A stretch of 64,000 nucleotides of DNA from Eukaryota sp. TZLM1-RC (taxonomy: Eukaryota; Metamonada: BaSk clade): the NCBI GenBank assembly GCA_040285825.1, contig JAUPSS010000003.1, positions 1,054,001 to 1,118,000 on the forward strand, in the 5' to 3' direction. Below the pieces are notes generated by a model. That model saw only the letters and a program-made list of their open reading frames with translations, searched no databases and was not told where the DNA came from. Positions 17,991 through 30,519 of this stretch are shown here, in pieces. Each line of letters opens with the position of its first letter. The stretch's first letter is position 1. A program made the position numbers and the translations under genes.

Positions 17991-20045
17991 TCACACATCA
18001 GTTGATCTCACATCAGTAATGATGATGGTCCCTTCAAGACCTTCAAGCATTAAATCACCTCTGTTACGACGAAAAGAATTCAAAGTATCTTCATCAACCA
18101 AACGAGAAAGTATAGGTTTTAAATAGGAGACAATTCTGTGTGACTTAGTTATACAATAGAATTGATCCTTCACTGCATTATGCACTTTTGATCGGAAAGT
18201 AATAAAGTGGTAACAGTTGAACAGATGATTTGAACCACAGCTCCAAATCAAAATATGAGGCACGTTATTGGGCTATATGAAGCATCGAAGACGCATTGTA
18301 CAAAAAAATGTGGTATCATCTGAAAGAAGACCATAATTTTGAGGAATTTGAGGAATTAAACAAGAAGAAGAACTATTTTGAGCATTTAACAAAAAATTTG
18401 CGAATGTGGGATTATCATTTTTGGCCGAGCAAACACGAACATTAAATCCAAGTTTTCGAAAATTATTGTTTATTGTTGTTCCAATTTTTAACACAATACC
18501 TCACATTAACTAGTGTTTCAGCGGGGAAGCATTTATTTCAAATATCAGGAGGCAAGCGATCAAGAGCATTTTCAAGGTATCATAAATAATTATTACTTCG
18601 AGAATTCAATAAATTAACATCATTTGAAAGACGGTTGCAAAATTCAAAAACAACATTTTTCCCTCCACCAAGGAAAGCAGCTTGACAGAGAATAGACGAT
18701 TTAGTGAAATTAATACCACCAAAATTAGATGATGAAAATACATGACTTCGGATTAGTTCAGGATTGACATCAATCAAAGATGCAAAAATAGTAGTTGTTA
18801 AGTAGTTAACGAAACCGCAAAATTTATGTGAAATATTTGGAGAAATATTTTATCAAAATGTGAGTTATTTTACCTGAGTGACAAATTTGAAGATAAAAAA
18901 TTTGATATGTTTCTCAATCTTAAATGAAAAAATTATATCAAGTTCAAAGCCCAATTTAAGTAAAAGATTATATAATTCATTGGTAATTTTGGTAACATTT
19001 CCACGTCAACAACCAAGGAAACGAAATTAATCTGAGGAATAGTTTACAAAAGGAATTTCAACGTTATCAAAGGTTAAACTATCATTTACATTTCCTATGA
19101 GCAAACATTTGTCGGGGTTGAGCAAAAGACCAATCTTTTTGTAAAAAAATGAAGCTCCAGTGGCAATTTCATTCAAAATATTCAATGTGTAGCCCTAAGT
19201 GTAAAGTGATTAAAGAAAAGTCAATGAGGATAAGTTGATTTATTTTCTAATCAAATTATATAAGCCTTAAGGCGCCAACAAATGGACCAATATTTGAAAT
19301 ATCATCCCTGTATACTACTATTTTTCATTATAGGATAACGTTTACTGAAATGAATCAAAGACTTGTGAATTGCTAAACGGAACCGTAATGGCCCAAGAAA
19401 ATCCCTTTGCTTATCTTTGAAAAACGAGAATAGAGTATAAGATTCATAAATCAGTTCACTAGTTTTGTCATAAAATAAATAAAAATAACTTGATAATTCT
19501 CGAAATTTTTTTTGAATAATATCAAAAACTGCACTTCGTTGTACAAATTTGAAGGCATTTTGAAAATCCAAATTAAAGATATAATTTTGCTTATTAGAAC
19601 TGAAGAATAAATTAGAGGTCAAGGCAGCAACTGATGCACCACCAATTGTTTTAATGTTAAATTGAAGAGAAGCTGACAAATTTGCAGTCTTTGAAGCAAC
19701 ACGATTGAAAACAATTTATGCAAAAAGTCGAGTAATTGATTCTCCAATGGCAGTTGGTCGAATTGCATCAGCTTTTTTTACCTTTTCCAAATATTACCCA
19801 GGCACTGAAACGAGCAGCTAATAATTCAGTCGGAGAAGTGTTTTTGACGCAAACTAAATTTTGAAAGAATTCAGCAAGGTCATCGCAAATTTCTGGGACC
19901 TTTCTACAAGCGGACTTCAAAACATCAATTGAAATACCAGACGCACCTGCTGTTTTTCCTTTAGGAAGATGACTGATAACACCTTGTACTTCGTTTCAAT
20001 TAATAGGAGGTTTTTCTTTGCAAAAATTTTCCATAAATTCGTTAT
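17991..20045 (-). pseudogene. LINE family B, long decayed copy
   Basis: On the minus strand, sequence from 20045 corresponds to the region before the RT (VISHLPKGK, then GISIDVLKSACRK). The RT palm follows with IFNLDFQNAFKFVQR, GPLRFRLAIHKSL and the post-RT block ILCQAAFLGGGKN, then LFNCYHFITFRSKVHNAVKDQ. It ends at RSTDV near 17991, so the 3' end is missing. The YMDD region falls where a solo LTR has inserted (19188-19280). Frameshifts and stops are frequent. It lies tail-to-tail with the family B fragment at 17255-17905. Confidence 0.8.
19188..19280 (-). repeat. Solo LTR of the small LTR element
   Basis: On the minus strand it reads TGTTGGCGCCTTAAGGCTTA and then follows the 95-bp LTRs at 32937, 34964 and 37002 with scattered differences, ending GGGCTACA. 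It is flanked on both sides by AATG (19184-19187 and 19281-19284), a 4-bp target-site duplication. It sits inside the family B LINE, so it inserted later. Confidence 0.8.
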
Positions 20046-20084
20046 AGCCCAATTATTATTCTTTAATTGCTGGTAGAATTACAC

Positions 20085-20395
20085 CAATAGTTGTTATTGC
20101 TTTCCCATTTTCGTTAACGGAAGACTATCAGTAGAAGCAGAAACTTTATTGAATGACTTCCACAAAATGGTTCAAGAAAAAACCATAAAAAGATTTGATA
20201 TTTTTTATGGCGTTCTCGGATTCAATTTGCCATTATTAATAGAATACTTCGGTTTTTCAATCGAATTAGAGAAACTTTAGCTAGACAGCAAGTAAATCAA
20301 GATTTTGTAGAGGAAATCTTGGTTCAATGATTGTCGTCCCATTAGTTATGAATTAATTTTATTAAGTGTGTATGTTCAATAAATATTTATCTTTT
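20085..20395 (+). pseudogene. LINE family C, 3' fragment
   Basis: It aligns with the last 300 bp of the family C copy at 38.1-40.3 kb. It covers the GRLSVEAETFLDDF-like segment, the arginine-rich segment before the C-terminus, the terminal EEILV codons and the 3' UTR ending GTTCAATAAATA. It is 5'-truncated and frameshifted. Confidence 0.8.
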
Positions 20396-20399
20396 AGTT

Positions 20400-20590
20400 G
20401 TGAAGAAAATTTTCGTATTTCAAAAGACAAAGGAATGGAACTGACAGGGCTTGTGTCAACAGCGATTCTAACAGTTTTTCCGTAAAGTTTAAAAGAAAAA
20501 AAGTTAAAGTTAAGAAAAAAAATTTCCAGTCAATTCATAATGGCTGACTTTGGGTATGAAGATGTAGAATTTTAAATTTATTGTTTGGTT
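20400..20590 (+). pseudogene. LINE family B-like 3' end remnant
   Basis: Only the last part is recognisable: TTCCAGTCAATTCATAATGG then GACTTTGGGTATGAAGATG, corresponding to the C-terminal ...LADLGYED-EF codons of family B. The sequence before it is too eroded to align by eye. Confidence 0.5.
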
Positions 20591-21290
20591 TTTCGTTGGA
20601 GCAAATAATTGTAATTAAAAATGAATATTGGATAAATAGCCCTGAAAAATGGTATAACCAATTAATTGAATTTTTTTAATAAACCGATAAGGGTTGTTCA
20701 GAAGCTCTCTGCTTTCATTTAGCAATTATTATTTTTTGGGAGTAAAAAACGGGACCAGAATTGGCCATGGTTCATGATCAAGAAACTGAACAGCAAAAAA
20801 AAATGGTCGGGTCATGAATCAAGGCAAGAAATTCAAATGGTTGATAATAACTCAGATGTCCTCATCTTTTAAAACAAGAGTTAGTGAAAAACAAAAACGA
20901 TGGGCGACCAAATATACGACAGGAACCAAATGATAGAGTCTAACGAAATGCCAATCGAAAATGCAAATACCAAATTGTCAGCATTTGGAGAAAATTCAGC
21001 AATTTTTATTGCTTTTTCGAACTTAGTGGTTGCAAAACTTCAGCAAATTTTTTGGCAATCGAACAGTCTCAAATTAATGTAATTGAACCCACTGATGCAA
21101 GCCTGAAAGATGTTGGAAAGGGTTCTGAAGGTGATGGTATACAAATGAGTCCGATCAACAACCTGATCTCAATTCATTATCACAAGTAGCGAAAGCGAAA
21201 GTAGAGAAACAGTGTATAGTTTTGAAGTAACTTAAACTATCAAAACATTTGCCTTAATTTGAATTTCCCTGCGTGTTTATCAGTACTTCG
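20591..21290. other. Intergenic region, no supported gene
   Basis: An ATG-initiated 60-codon frame (20900-21082) has Asn/Gln/Ser-rich composition and no features. Nothing else is recognisable. The last 200 bp probably contain the promoter of the helical-repeat gene. Confidence 0.4.
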
Positions 21291-23345
21291 ATGCAGTACT
21301 CCGATGATTATTTGTCAGCTGTAATGGCCCTTTTTGGGGATGGTAAACCTACAATGGATACATCTGCACCATCCAATGACTTGGAGGAACAACCACAATC
21401 ACCATTAATGCTAGAACAATCTCCTATCCCTACACCAGTTCGCACTGGTGATCAACAACAATTGTCTCCTGAACCTCCACACAAGCGTCAACCCTCTCCA
21501 CAATGGGATCTCAAATCTTCCGCCAGATCTGGATTCGTGCACATTCCTTCCCCAGAACAGCAAAACCACACACTTTCAGCTCGTCCTGTAGTACAACCAC
21601 CTATCCTGAACCCATTACGTAACAGACCCCTCAAGCCTCAATATATCGAGCCCAGAGATACCTGTAAGGAGAGTGAAGAAGTAATAAGAGTTTCCCAAGA
21701 CATTGAATCTGATTTGGCTTGCATTAATCAAACTGGATCAATTTCTACTTTTAGTTGTGTGGATTCCATACTTGCTGTCGCATCTCAAGTTAAATCTAAG
21801 CCATCCATTACTGAACTTGATATACAAACGATAAGCATTTTCCAAGATTTGGTCTTAGTTATGGTAGAGGCAATAATAAAAGTTGAATTGGAAAATCAAA
21901 GTTCTGTTGCTCAACGGCTTCCTATTGTACAATTAACCTCAGTTTTGAATTTCCTTTTCGAATTAGTTATTCCAAACATGTATAGTGTCGGTTATGTCTT
22001 GTTTTTAGCTCAAAATATGTATAATTCATGTAAAAGGTCCTTTATCAAGTTAATGAGCAAACATGGTGCAATGTTATTGATTTTCAAATGTTTGCTTGAT
22101 AGACTAGATGGTGATTTCCTCACAACTCTAACCAAATCTACTCTTAAATTGCAGGATTTGGCTTATTTAATTGCTTTAGGAGTTTGTTCTGAAGGATTAA
22201 CTAACACCGAAAGTGACGCCTTTGACAATCTGTTCAGTGAAATTACCACTTATTCGGCAATACTGACAGGGAAACCAGGGTCAAGTCTGCTTGCTTCGTC
22301 CGCCCTTGAACTTCTTCTCCATGCTGAGGATCCATTAGGGGATGGGTCTGCTGGTGTAATTGGTGGTTATGTTGAGAGTTTTGTAACAAAAGTAATTGAA
22401 AAAACATCTGAGAAGGGGTTAATTGTTTCCCAGGTAATGTCTATTGTACTGCAATGGTGTAGCAAATTAGCTCAAAATATGTCTGTTAATTCCAAAAAAG
22501 CTATCAATCTACCTACAATTCCAGGACAATTATCTGTAGGTGCAATTTTGTTTAGACACTCCAAAATGTTTTATTCTTTTCTTAAATCAATTCTTGCACC
22601 TCATTCAGGGTTTAAGAAGCAAGATCTTGTGCCCTCAAAAGAGATTAGAATGGCTTTAATTCATTTTCTTCGACATTTGGTAAAAATTCTCCACGTTAAA
22701 AATTCAGAATGTGTATGTACCGGAATTGTGTATATAGGAAGAATTCTCTGTGAAATCCTCCTTACTGATGGCCAATCGTCAATGAGAGCTCTAGCTGTCA
22801 GCACACTGAATAATTTCATTTCAATATTCGGCAACGTTGACTTTACTAGTGAATTCTCAATAGATACAAAGGACCTGGAGAGTTTTCACCGAGTTATTGA
22901 AAGTTCACTTATTACCTCTACATCTACTGATCCTTCGAAAGTAGTAAGGTCAGAAGCAGTAAAGACCTTAGGACTATTAAATCAAAGCCAATCCATTGGT
23001 AGCTGTTTGGTCGAAAGACTTAATGATCCTGATCCAAATGTACTTCTACATTCCCTTGAAGTTTTGGTACATTATGTTCCTCAGGACCAGTCTTTACTTC
23101 GATGGATTAGGACTAAGTGTAACTCAGCTGTGAAGAATTTACTTGTTTTATTTGGTGGAACTAGAGGGAATTCCAATTCTTATAGTTTTCTTGAAAAAGT
23201 TTTGATGGAATATTTGTTGGATAAATCGTTCAATAATGTTGGTGATGCATTGCAATCACTTCAATTGGGTGATGATGTCCATCTATTGGACATCTTTTTC
23301 AAGCGAAATTCAGAAGATCTTTTAAAAGTTCTAAGTAAACCATGA
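21291..23345 (+). CDS. HEAT/ARM-type helical-repeat protein
   Basis: Product of 684 residues; the start is the ATG at 21291 (MQYSDDYLSAVMALFG), because the codons before it begin with GTG. Residues 20-135 are Pro/Gln/Ser-rich and probably disordered. From about residue 140 to the end the protein consists of amphipathic helices, with HEAT-like pairs such as EAVKTLGLLNQ followed by LNDPDPNVLLHSLEVLVHYV near residues 565-605. Such proteins are usually scaffolds (for example in RNA processing, transport or chromosome complexes). I cannot match it to a named family; the disordered N-terminus with a C-terminal solenoid would also fit a kinase- or polymerase-associated scaffold. It ends with TGA. 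Confidence 0.7.
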   Translation: MQYSDDYLSAVMALFGDGKPTMDTSAPSNDLEEQPQSPLMLEQSPIPTPVRTGDQQQLSPEPPHKRQPSPQWDLKSSARSGFVHIPSPEQQNHTLSARPVVQPPILNPLRNRPLKPQYIEPRDTCKESEEVIRVSQDIESDLACINQTGSISTFSCVDSILAVASQVKSKPSITELDIQTISIFQDLVLVMVEAIIKVELENQSSVAQRLPIVQLTSVLNFLFELVIPNMYSVGYVLFLAQNMYNSCKRSFIKLMSKHGAMLLIFKCLLDRLDGDFLTTLTKSTLKLQDLAYLIALGVCSEGLTNTESDAFDNLFSEITTYSAILTGKPGSSLLASSALELLLHAEDPLGDGSAGVIGGYVESFVTKVIEKTSEKGLIVSQVMSIVLQWCSKLAQNMSVNSKKAINLPTIPGQLSVGAILFRHSKMFYSFLKSILAPHSGFKKQDLVPSKEIRMALIHFLRHLVKILHVKNSECVCTGIVYIGRILCEILLTDGQSSMRALAVSTLNNFISIFGNVDFTSEFSIDTKDLESFHRVIESSLITSTSTDPSKVVRSEAVKTLGLLNQSQSIGSCLVERLNDPDPNVLLHSLEVLVHYVPQDQSLLRWIRTKCNSAVKNLLVLFGGTRGNSNSYSFLEKVLMEYLLDKSFNNVGDALQSLQLGDDVHLLDIFFKRNSEDLLKVLSKP

Positions 23346-24534
23346 GTCAGTGATTTTTTTTCAATATCGATTGCTCTTTTGTCGTTTCCGTTTTCATATG
23401 GAATATTCACTTGTTGGTCTGTTTAATTTTGAATAGCACAGAAAATACAAAAGAATGGGAAAAAATGGAAAAAATAGAAGGCATCTACTATAGGCTGTAA
23501 CATAGTAAGGGTTATAGTTGTGTAGCTCTTCCAATCACTATTGCCTACTTCCGGTGTTGCCAGCCGTGTGATTACCTTTGTGGCTTGTTTCAAATAAATG
23601 CCTTTGGATCCAAGATTACTGATTTAATAAGGGTTCAATACAAGATATTTCAAGTGTAGTTGTTGAAATTCGAGAAACACAAAGTTTGTAATAAAAAAGG
23701 TAATCAAACTTAATCCAGGTATTAGGGAAATAAATCACATTTTATTCTATTTTTCTCTGTTTTAGAAAGACCTATTTGTTCTTCTGTCCTTCAAGTTCCT
23801 TCTCCGAAAAATGTTGGCCTTTGTGTGAGGTATGAATGTAAAAACAACTTTTGTTTGACTCCTAGACTCTATATCTCTTGTTTTCAAAACAACAGAAAAC
23901 TCAATTTGTGATTATTTCTTCATTTTTCAAACACAATTATCATCGTGAGTGTTTCATTCCAATCATGGAATTGAATATATTGTTTTTATTATATTAGATA
24001 ATTTTCCACTGGATCCTTGCTTCTACTAAAAAGTAAAAATTATTGAATTCTGATGAAAAGGAAGAACAGGCTACACAAATTACCTAAAAGCGACATGTAC
24101 TGTCCAAAGAAGAGAAAAGTCCTTCAAATCTTGTCAAAAGATGCCCGTTTGTCAAACAACGGCTCCAGTAAAACAAACAATAACACCTACCACTGATCTT
24201 TGAGGACAGATCATCCTTTTGTCAGATTAAATGTCTATACAATTGGGCCTCTCAACGCTGATAACGAACTAAAAGTACACTTCTTAGTTTGTGAACAATT
24301 ATTGATTGGATATACAATTTGAGTCCGTTTATAGGAACTCAAAGCCTTAAAAATGGCAGTTGCTTTGATTTGGAACGTTTACACATTCTTTGGCATGTTT
24401 ATGTTAAATCATAATGATAAAACTCCAAATTTGGTCGATGGGACTTTCAAAATAGTGTTTGACAGATTAATTATCTTTTTGTAAACATATTTATTTATCG
24501 AATAAGGAATATCAAATCGTCAAATACACAACTA
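23346..24534. other. 1.2-kb stretch without a recognisable gene
   Basis: Both strands are rich in stops. I see no RNA gene, repeat end or LINE similarity until about 24535, where the next LINE copy begins on the minus strand. Confidence 0.4.
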
Positions 24535-26345
24535 AAGCTCCACATCCTGAAAATCTGCCTCCCTTTCTTCAAAACAATTAACTACTAAACATTCAGAAAA
24601 TTTTCCGAAAGAAAAGATTGAATCAGAAATTAATTTCACCATTTCCTTAAAAATTAAAAAAAAACAATCCTGTTCTGCCAGTAAACACGATTGAAAATTC
24701 TTCCAGTTCCTTCCTTTACAACTACAAAAAAATCCTTGAGGAAAGCCACAGCAGCCTTACCTAAAGATCCAAGCAAGGAAAAAACATAAAGGGACATAAA
24801 TTATTTTGGACATGAGAATTTTCATTTACAGAAGATATAGATTTCGCATATTCAGCAATTTTGTATTATTCGCCAGCAGAAGAGGATTATTGACATCTGA
24901 GTTAATCAAATGTTTGTTAGAAGAATTACAAAGGTCTATGGACATGGCATCTGAAATAGTGAAGCTTCTATTTAAGCCGGGAACAACCAAATCACCTTTT
25001 GTCAGACCCAGAGTTGCTCTGTTGTAGCGTGAACTATCAATAGTGTGGTCATCAAGAATTAATTTTGATAACAGCCGTTCTAAAAAAGAATCTACTCGAT
25101 ATGATTTGCACATTACATAATTTTGGTCCCTGATATTATTATGTACTTTACTTCTAAAGGTAATAAAATGTTGACAGTTCAAAAGATGAGTAAACAAAAG
25201 AGGTTTATCACATTTAAATGTTAAACGAATGGGCAAATTGTTTGGTCATAGAAAACAACGAAAACGCATGCTTAAAAGCTATGCACTGTTTTTTTAAAGA
25301 AGTCCATAAATAGAGGGAATTTGAGTAACTAATGCAGCAACAAAAATATTACGAATGTCCTTTAGATAAGTTTCCGAAAGCGGGATTTTTACTTTTGGCA
25401 GCCTAGTCTTACTTCTTAATCCAAGCTTTCATATAATTTAACCAAATGTTGTGGAAGCTTTTTCAGGCAAAAACCTCAATTTGGGAGTGAATGGTTGGGA
25501 ATTTCTTGATCATCCTGAGGAAAACCCTGGATCCAGATATCACTGGGCAAATTTTCTAATTCAAATCGAAGTTGACTTAGGTAGAAATTTGATTCACCAT
25601 GGATCAAATGAACATCATAAGGGAACCTTTGGAAAAATTCGAACAAAAATTGCCACCTCTCAAAAATGCTGCTTAACAACAAATAGGCAGAACAAAATAA
25701 ATGACTTCGAATCAAGGATTCTTTTACTTCCATTAAAGAATGAAAAAACTTGACCCGAAGTTTGTTGAAAGATATGCAAAAATCAAATGATACCGAGGGA
25801 TACCTTAAAATATGAGTGAATTTTCCCGAATAACAAATTTTTAAATTAAAAAATGTGATGTATTTTTCAATGTCGCATTCAGCAATAGAACTAAGATCCT
25901 GGCCAAATTTCTCCAATAAAGTGTTCAACTGGGAATTAATTTTCAATCAAATTACCAAGCCAACATTCAAGAAACTCGAACGCTTGTTGGTCATTATTAA
26001 TAAAAGGAATCTGAGCACCATCAAGCAATAAAGATTGTTTTGTTCTACCAATTGAGAGACATTTAGATGGATTCAAAGCTAATCCAATTTCTTTGTATTT
26101 CGCGACAATGCCTTCAGAAACCCTACAAATGCTTTCAGAAAAACCGATAATAGAAAAATCATCCATACAAGCAACAGTACGCAATTCGGGGAATTCTTTT
26201 TGAGTCATTTCAATAATATTATGAATAGCCGAACAAAAGAGCAAAGGGACAAGAGGGTCACCTTGTTCCACATTAGAAGAAGATTCTAGGGTAAAGGTGT
26301 CAAAAATCAATTCACTGGTACAAAATCGGACCACCACAAACAGAC
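24535..26345 (-). pseudogene. LINE family D, decayed copy
   Basis: Minus-strand pieces contain an RT end (VEQGDPLVPLLFCS, then CMDDFSIIGF), a LNPSKCLSIGRT segment and the post-RT block ICYSGKFTHILRYP. The zinc/endonuclease module (LLNCQHFITFRSKVHNN...DQ) and a C-terminus ...ADFQDVEL follow. It differs from families A-C in these motifs and in the C-terminal residues. At least four frame breaks are present. In the catalytic motif the usual Tyr of YMDD is Cys. Confidence 0.78.
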
Positions 26346-26359
26346 AATAAACCTCTTCG

Positions 26360-27010
26360 TTTCTTTGATTTTCTTAAAGCAATTTTGGAAATATTTCAAA
26401 AATACTTCTGCTTCTACTGATAGTCTTCCATTGATAGAAAATGGGAAAGCAATAAAACAAATGATCTGTTTCTATCAGCATTAGGTTCTTCTTATTCAAT
26501 GTCTTTGTCATATTTACTATGTTTTTTTTCGCCTTATATTCAAGAACTTTGACAGGATTAAATTTCCTTCTTTGAACCAAAGTGTAATTGGCAACATTAC
26601 AGGAAACAAAATGACAAAAACTTCAGAGTTCTCATTTCAATCACAGTAAATATCACCTCTGTCATCAAAACCGTAATTATTTAATGACAATTTTTCTCTC
26701 AGTAAAGGCTCACATACACGAGATTCTTGCATTTCTTGCCATATTAAAAACAGTGTCTCTGAAATGCAAGGAAGAACGATAAGTTATCAATTTCGGACAA
26801 TTTACAGCATGACGTAGAGTGAGCTATAATGAATTCGAACAAATACATGTTTCTTTCAATAGAGGTTGGTCATTAGGGATATTCAGATATACTCTCATTT
26901 TTGTTATAAACGCTTCATTATAGGCACCTAGCCCAAACTTTCGTGGTACAATGGTGACAAATAGTGACCAATCTCATGACCTGTTCTCACACACACCTTT
27001 TTTCAATCAC
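26360..27010 (-). pseudogene. LINE family C, fragment
   Basis: On the minus strand, RRKFNPVKVLEYKAK and FPIFYQWKTIS-like segments correspond to RRKLNPVAALDFKAK and FPFSINGRLS of the family C copy near 39.9-40.05 kb. The preceding sequence matches the zinc/endonuclease part. Its 5' limit is at about 27010, and it abuts the family D copy. Confidence 0.75.
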
Positions 27011-27099
27011 AATAAAGATTTTGATCTGCAACAGCCGAACTGCACATATTTTAAAAGAAATCGACTTCATACTTTTTAATTATTCGTTTTTTTAATGTT

Positions 27100-30000
27100 C
27101 GAAGTTTGTATTTTATATTCAATCAATTCTTAAATTTTTTTCCCTCCCACCCTTCATACCCCTCTGTTTTTCGCTCGCTGTTGTACTTGTTTCTGTGGCT
27201 TGAAAGATACATCACGCATTAAGTTCACCTGAGTGGGATCATGACGCAGAGTTTTGTAGCCGTCCCGTGATGGTTCGAACTTCACCTCACTCATCCCCGC
27301 TTCCTACACCACTTTCTCTTTCTTCATTTTCGAGTAAAAAAATTCGAAATTAACATCACCAAAAAAGTCATTTTTCAGAAATCATTCCAAGTTTTCTCAG
27401 GTGCCTACAGATCCTTCTCGCTTAAGTCAAAACACCATTTCAAAATCCCTAAAAACCAAAGTTTCAATGAAAAATTCTTTTTTTACTTGTGCTGCACATC
27501 CTAGTAAACTATCAAGAACGTAGAGAATTTATAAATGTAGTTATTGCGGTGATTCGTCACATATTATTTTGACTTGTAAGAACAAATTAAAAGACAATGA
27601 CGAACTTAATACTGAAAAATTTGTTTTTGAATCTTCGTTAATAAATACTGAGCCTCAAAATTCAAACATATTTGCGGAAGATTTGAATTCTAATTCTTTG
27701 ATCTTATCTAACGTTGACCATGATGCTCCAGTTCGTCTATCTAACACTTGTATTTTTTGTTCAAAAGATCTAACTGAGTCAGTCAACGGTCGGCCAGTTT
27801 TATTTTGTAAATCATGTACTGCCGACGATACCTTGAGACCCCCTGTAAAAATTCCTGTTGACACCAGCCCCGCAAGTTTCATTCCTTTGTCTTTGGAACT
27901 GCAAAAATTTTCATCTCAATTGAAGAATAAAAAAAATTGGGCCATTACTGATTTGTGGAATATTTTGCAAACAAAGTCTCTTTTGAAGAAACCACGTAAA
28001 ACAAGACTTTCAACGTCACGTGCACAAAAAACCAAATTGGTAAGAAAATGTGTCTCAGAGGCCGTTATGGTTCAGCTAAAAAAGTTAATTTATCCTCTCA
28101 ATTGGCTGAGCTTTTTAATGACACAATGAGAAAATTGGAAAATCTTCATTTTGTGGAAAATTTCTGTTGTCCGAAGCCAAAAATTGGAAAGTTTTGGACT
28201 GATGCTTTGATCAATTCATCTGAAGTACAGACTGCGATCAACCATCTTCCCAAAGATAAAGCAGAAGATCCATCTGGTATTTCGTTTGATATTTTGAAAT
28301 CCGCTTGCAGGAAAGCTCCAGAAAGATGTGACGATCTTGCAGAATATTTTCAAAATCTGGTTTGTCTCAATACCATTCCTCCGACTGAATTACTAGCTGC
28401 TTGCTTGATTGCCTTAATAAAACTTGGAAATGGTAAGAAGCCAGATGGAATTCGTCCAATTGACATTGGCGAATCAATTACTCGCCTTTTTGCTTCAATT
28501 GTGTTTAATCGTGTTGCTTCCAAGGCTGCAAAATATTTAACACCTTTTCAATCTGCAATTGAAACAATTGATGGTGCATCAGTTGCTGCATTGACTGCTG
28601 TTTTATTTTTTAATTCTAATAATCAGAATTATATTTTCAATTTAGATTTTAAGAATGCTTTCAATTCTGTACATCGATGTGCAATTTATGATGTTATCCA
28701 AAGCGAATTTCCAGATTTATCCAGCTATTTTTATTTATTTTATGGTAAAGCCAGTGAAATAATTTATGAATCTTATACTTTATTTTGGTCTTCTGGAGTT
28801 AAGCAAGGTGATCCCCTTGGGCCATTACTCTTTTGTTTAGCAAATCACAAGTCTTTGATTCATTTCAGTAATCGCTATCCGATGTTGAAGATAGTAGGAT
28901 ACATGGATGATATCTCAATTATTGTTCCATTAAATGTTTTAAATGAAATTGCTTCTGAAGCCTCACTGTTTTACAGAGATATTGGTCTTTTGCTTAATAC
29001 CGACAAATGTCTACTCATAGGAAAGGTAAAGATAGATTAATCATTGATGGTGTTGAAATTCCTTTTCTTAACTATTCCTCAGATGCTTTTCGTTTCTTAG
29101 GATGCTGGCTTGCTACTCTGGTAAAATTACTCACATTTTAAGAACAACATCTCTTGATATTTCACGTGAGTTCTGCCGCCCATTTAACTATTTGAAAACA
29201 AAATTTTTTGCATTTTTGATTGATGTCAATCCTGATCTAATTCGAAGTCATGTATTTTCATCATCTAATTTTGGTGGAATTAATTTCACTAAATCGTCTA
29301 TTCTCTGTCAGGCTGCATATCTTGGTGGAGGGAAAAATTTTGTTTTTGAATTTTGCAACCGTTTTCTCAATGATGTTAATTTATTGAATTTCACAAGCAA
29401 TAATTTTCTTAGTGACCTTCGAAATGCTTTTGATTGTTTGCCCTCTGAAATCTGGAGTAAATGTTTTCCCGACAATGTGCAGGAAACACCATCTAGAACA
29501 CTAGTTAATTTGAGGTATTGTGTTAAAAAATTGCAACAAAGGTTAACAATAATTTTTGAAGGCTTGGATTTTAATGTTCGTCTTGGCTCGGCCAAAAAAG
29601 ATAATCCTGCTTTCGCAAATTTTTTGTTAGATGCCCAAAACAGTTCCTCTTCGTGTTTGATTACTCAGATTCCTCAAATTTATGGTCTTCTTTTAAATGA
29701 TACCAAATTTTCTTGCACAATGCGCCTTCTTTGTTTTATTTGGCCTGATAACGTGCCTCATAATTTGATTTGTAAATGTGGATCAAAAATTTCTCCAAAA
29801 TCATTTATTCAATTGTAAACATTTTATTACTTTCCGATCAAAAGTTCATGATGCAGTAAGAGATCAGCTCTATTGTATGTCAAAGTCACACAGAATTGTT
29901 TTCTATTTAGAACCATTACTTTCCCGTTTGGTTGATGAAGATACTTTGAATTCGTTTGGTCGAAATAGAGCTGATTTAATGCTTGAAGGTCTTGAAGGTA

Positions 30001-30470
30001 CTACCATTATTACAGATGTGAGATCCACTGATGTCTGTAATGATTCCTTTATTCCAATGGCTCAATCAAAATGAAAAGACCCCTTAACTGTTTCCGAAAA
30101 AGCCAAAATTGACAAATATAAAGCAAAATTGTTATCCTTGAATGCAGAATCGCATACTCATTATGTCCTCTGTCCTTTTGCAGTTCCCCTTTATGGAACG
30201 CTTGAACCTCTTGCTTTATCTTGTCTGGATGATTTTGCTGAAATTGTGAAACAACGTACTGGAAGAGTTTTTGGCAAAACAGAATTGTATTTTCAATTTT
30301 CAAGGGTGTTGTTCCCTTATTATATTCAGCTTTGTTATCTCTTGGACGCTTTTATGAAAGAAAAACTTGCAGTCAATTCTTCTTGGCTGATTTGGGTTAT
30401 GAAGACACAGAATTTTGACCTTGTCGTATAGTTTGTGTTTGTTGGAATAAATAAAAAGTGGTTTAAAAAA
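27100..30470 (+). pseudogene. LINE family B, longest copy in the window
   Basis: The frame from about 27400 contains a CCHC knuckle (CSYCGDSSHIILTC, preceded by an in-frame TAG) and a second Cys cluster (CIFC...CKSC). The RT follows with HLPKDKAEDPSGISFDILKS, IFNLDFKNAFNSVHR, SSGVKQGDPLGP and YMDD intact. After a frame break near 29035-29100 come FGGINFTKSSILCQAA and the zinc motif CKCGS...HLFNC. The endonuclease has NRADLMLEGLEG and IITDVRSTDV, the metal-binding Asp residues of restriction-like endonucleases in R2-like elements. Further breaks at about 29810, 30070 and 30290 leave it inactive. The 3' end lies about 50 bp before the cathepsin start codon. Confidence 0.85.
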
Positions 30471-30519
30471 ATAATTCTTAAATGATGAAATTCAAAAAGA
30501 CATTTTTTCTGTGTTGAGG

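Noticed and set aside
27231-27296. tRNA-like sequence with GGTTCGAAC
   Set aside because: The flanking bases do not form a T stem or acceptor stem. It lies in the 5' region of the family B LINE.
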